Origin: Plastoroseomonas hellenica
GTDB lineage: Bacteria > Pseudomonadota > Alphaproteobacteria > Acetobacterales > Acetobacteraceae
Direction: 5' to 3'
DNA: 64,000 nt
Assembly (NCBI RefSeq): GCF_018129085.1
Contig: NZ_JAAGBB010000031.1
Span: forward strand, 1-64,000
Within the stretch, counting starts at the first letter, position 1, and the number at the start of each line of letters is the position of its first letter. Both the position numbers and the translations under genes were made by a program. Under the pieces are notes generated by a model. That model made no database searches and was not told the DNA's origin. It worked only from the letters and a program-made list of their open reading frames with translations. This document shows, piece after piece, positions 63,973-64,000 of the stretch.

Positions 63973-64000
63973 ATGGCCAGCCTCTCCCCACTGTCGGGCG
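63973..64000 (+). CDS. Start of a downstream gene, probable second dehydratase subunit, truncated by the window end
   Basis: ATG 63973 begins 4 bp after the previous stop; only nine codons (MASLSPLSG) are visible. The close spacing suggests the catalytic MaoC partner of the upstream gene, but this is inferred from position only. Confidence 0.4.

Noticed and set aside
1-64000. CRISPR arrays, tRNA/rRNA genes and intact insertion sequences
   Set aside because: No regularly spaced repeat array, no cloverleaf-like sequence and no intact transposase gene was found on reading both strands; a tool-based scan would be needed to exclude short tRNA genes fully.

Overview
The window comes from a GC-rich chromosome or large replicon of an alphaproteobacterium, most likely an Acetobacteraceae relative (Roseomonas-like). 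This placement is an inference. It rests on very high GC, several tripartite-tricarboxylate (Bug/TctC) solute-binding proteins linked to catabolic genes, and a ParB-type fragment and an ArdC remnant typical of alphaproteobacterial plasmids. No rRNA, tRNA, CRISPR array or intact insertion sequence was recognised.

Region 1 (1-11374) is the best-supported system: a siderophore biosynthesis locus built around a divergent promoter pair. The minus-strand operon encodes MbtH, a type II thioesterase, a SyrP/TauD-like aspartyl beta-hydroxylase and the first part of a non-ribosomal peptide synthetase (FAAL-ACP-C-A-PCP-E). The adenylation pocket reads as an aspartate code. The plus-strand operon encodes an N-hydroxy-amino-acid acyltransferase (GNAT) and a flavin N-monooxygenase. 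Together they predict an acylated peptide siderophore using beta-hydroxyaspartate and hydroxamate ligands. Both promoters share an 11-bp element inside Fur-box-like sequence.

Region 2 (11375-16440) is an accessory or decayed stretch. It holds a short basic protein coupled to a zinc-ribbon protein, small hypotheticals, a GSU2403-type nucleotidyltransferase preceded by two matching palindromes, and a tandemly duplicated, hairpin-forming leader in front of a truncated ParB domain.

Region 3 (16450-20865) is a catabolic unit: a LysR regulator divergent from a zinc deacylase, a TctC solute-binding protein and an MmgE/PrpD protein.

Region 4 (21773-38543) is a surface-glycan locus rich in methyltransferases. 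It contains WcbI, an ACP plus FkbH pair (acyl-thioester donor), TylF and CmcI types, a 1325-residue protein fusing a methyltransferase, a coiled coil and two glycosyltransferases, and a DprE1/DprE2/polytopic-membrane operon that suggests lipid-linked D-arabinose chemistry.

Region 5 (38544-60870) is a patchwork. Intact small genes, an ald-tctC pair, a response regulator, a DHA2 MFS pump, a stand-alone CheB, a serpin and a secreted repeat protein sit among many gene remnants (EAL, ExoD, ArdC, DnaE2, DNA ligase, autotransporter, RlpA, TctC). Long intergenic stretches show no recognisable gene. Region 6 (61176-64000) has an oxidoreductase-tctC pair divergent from MaoC-type dehydratase genes.
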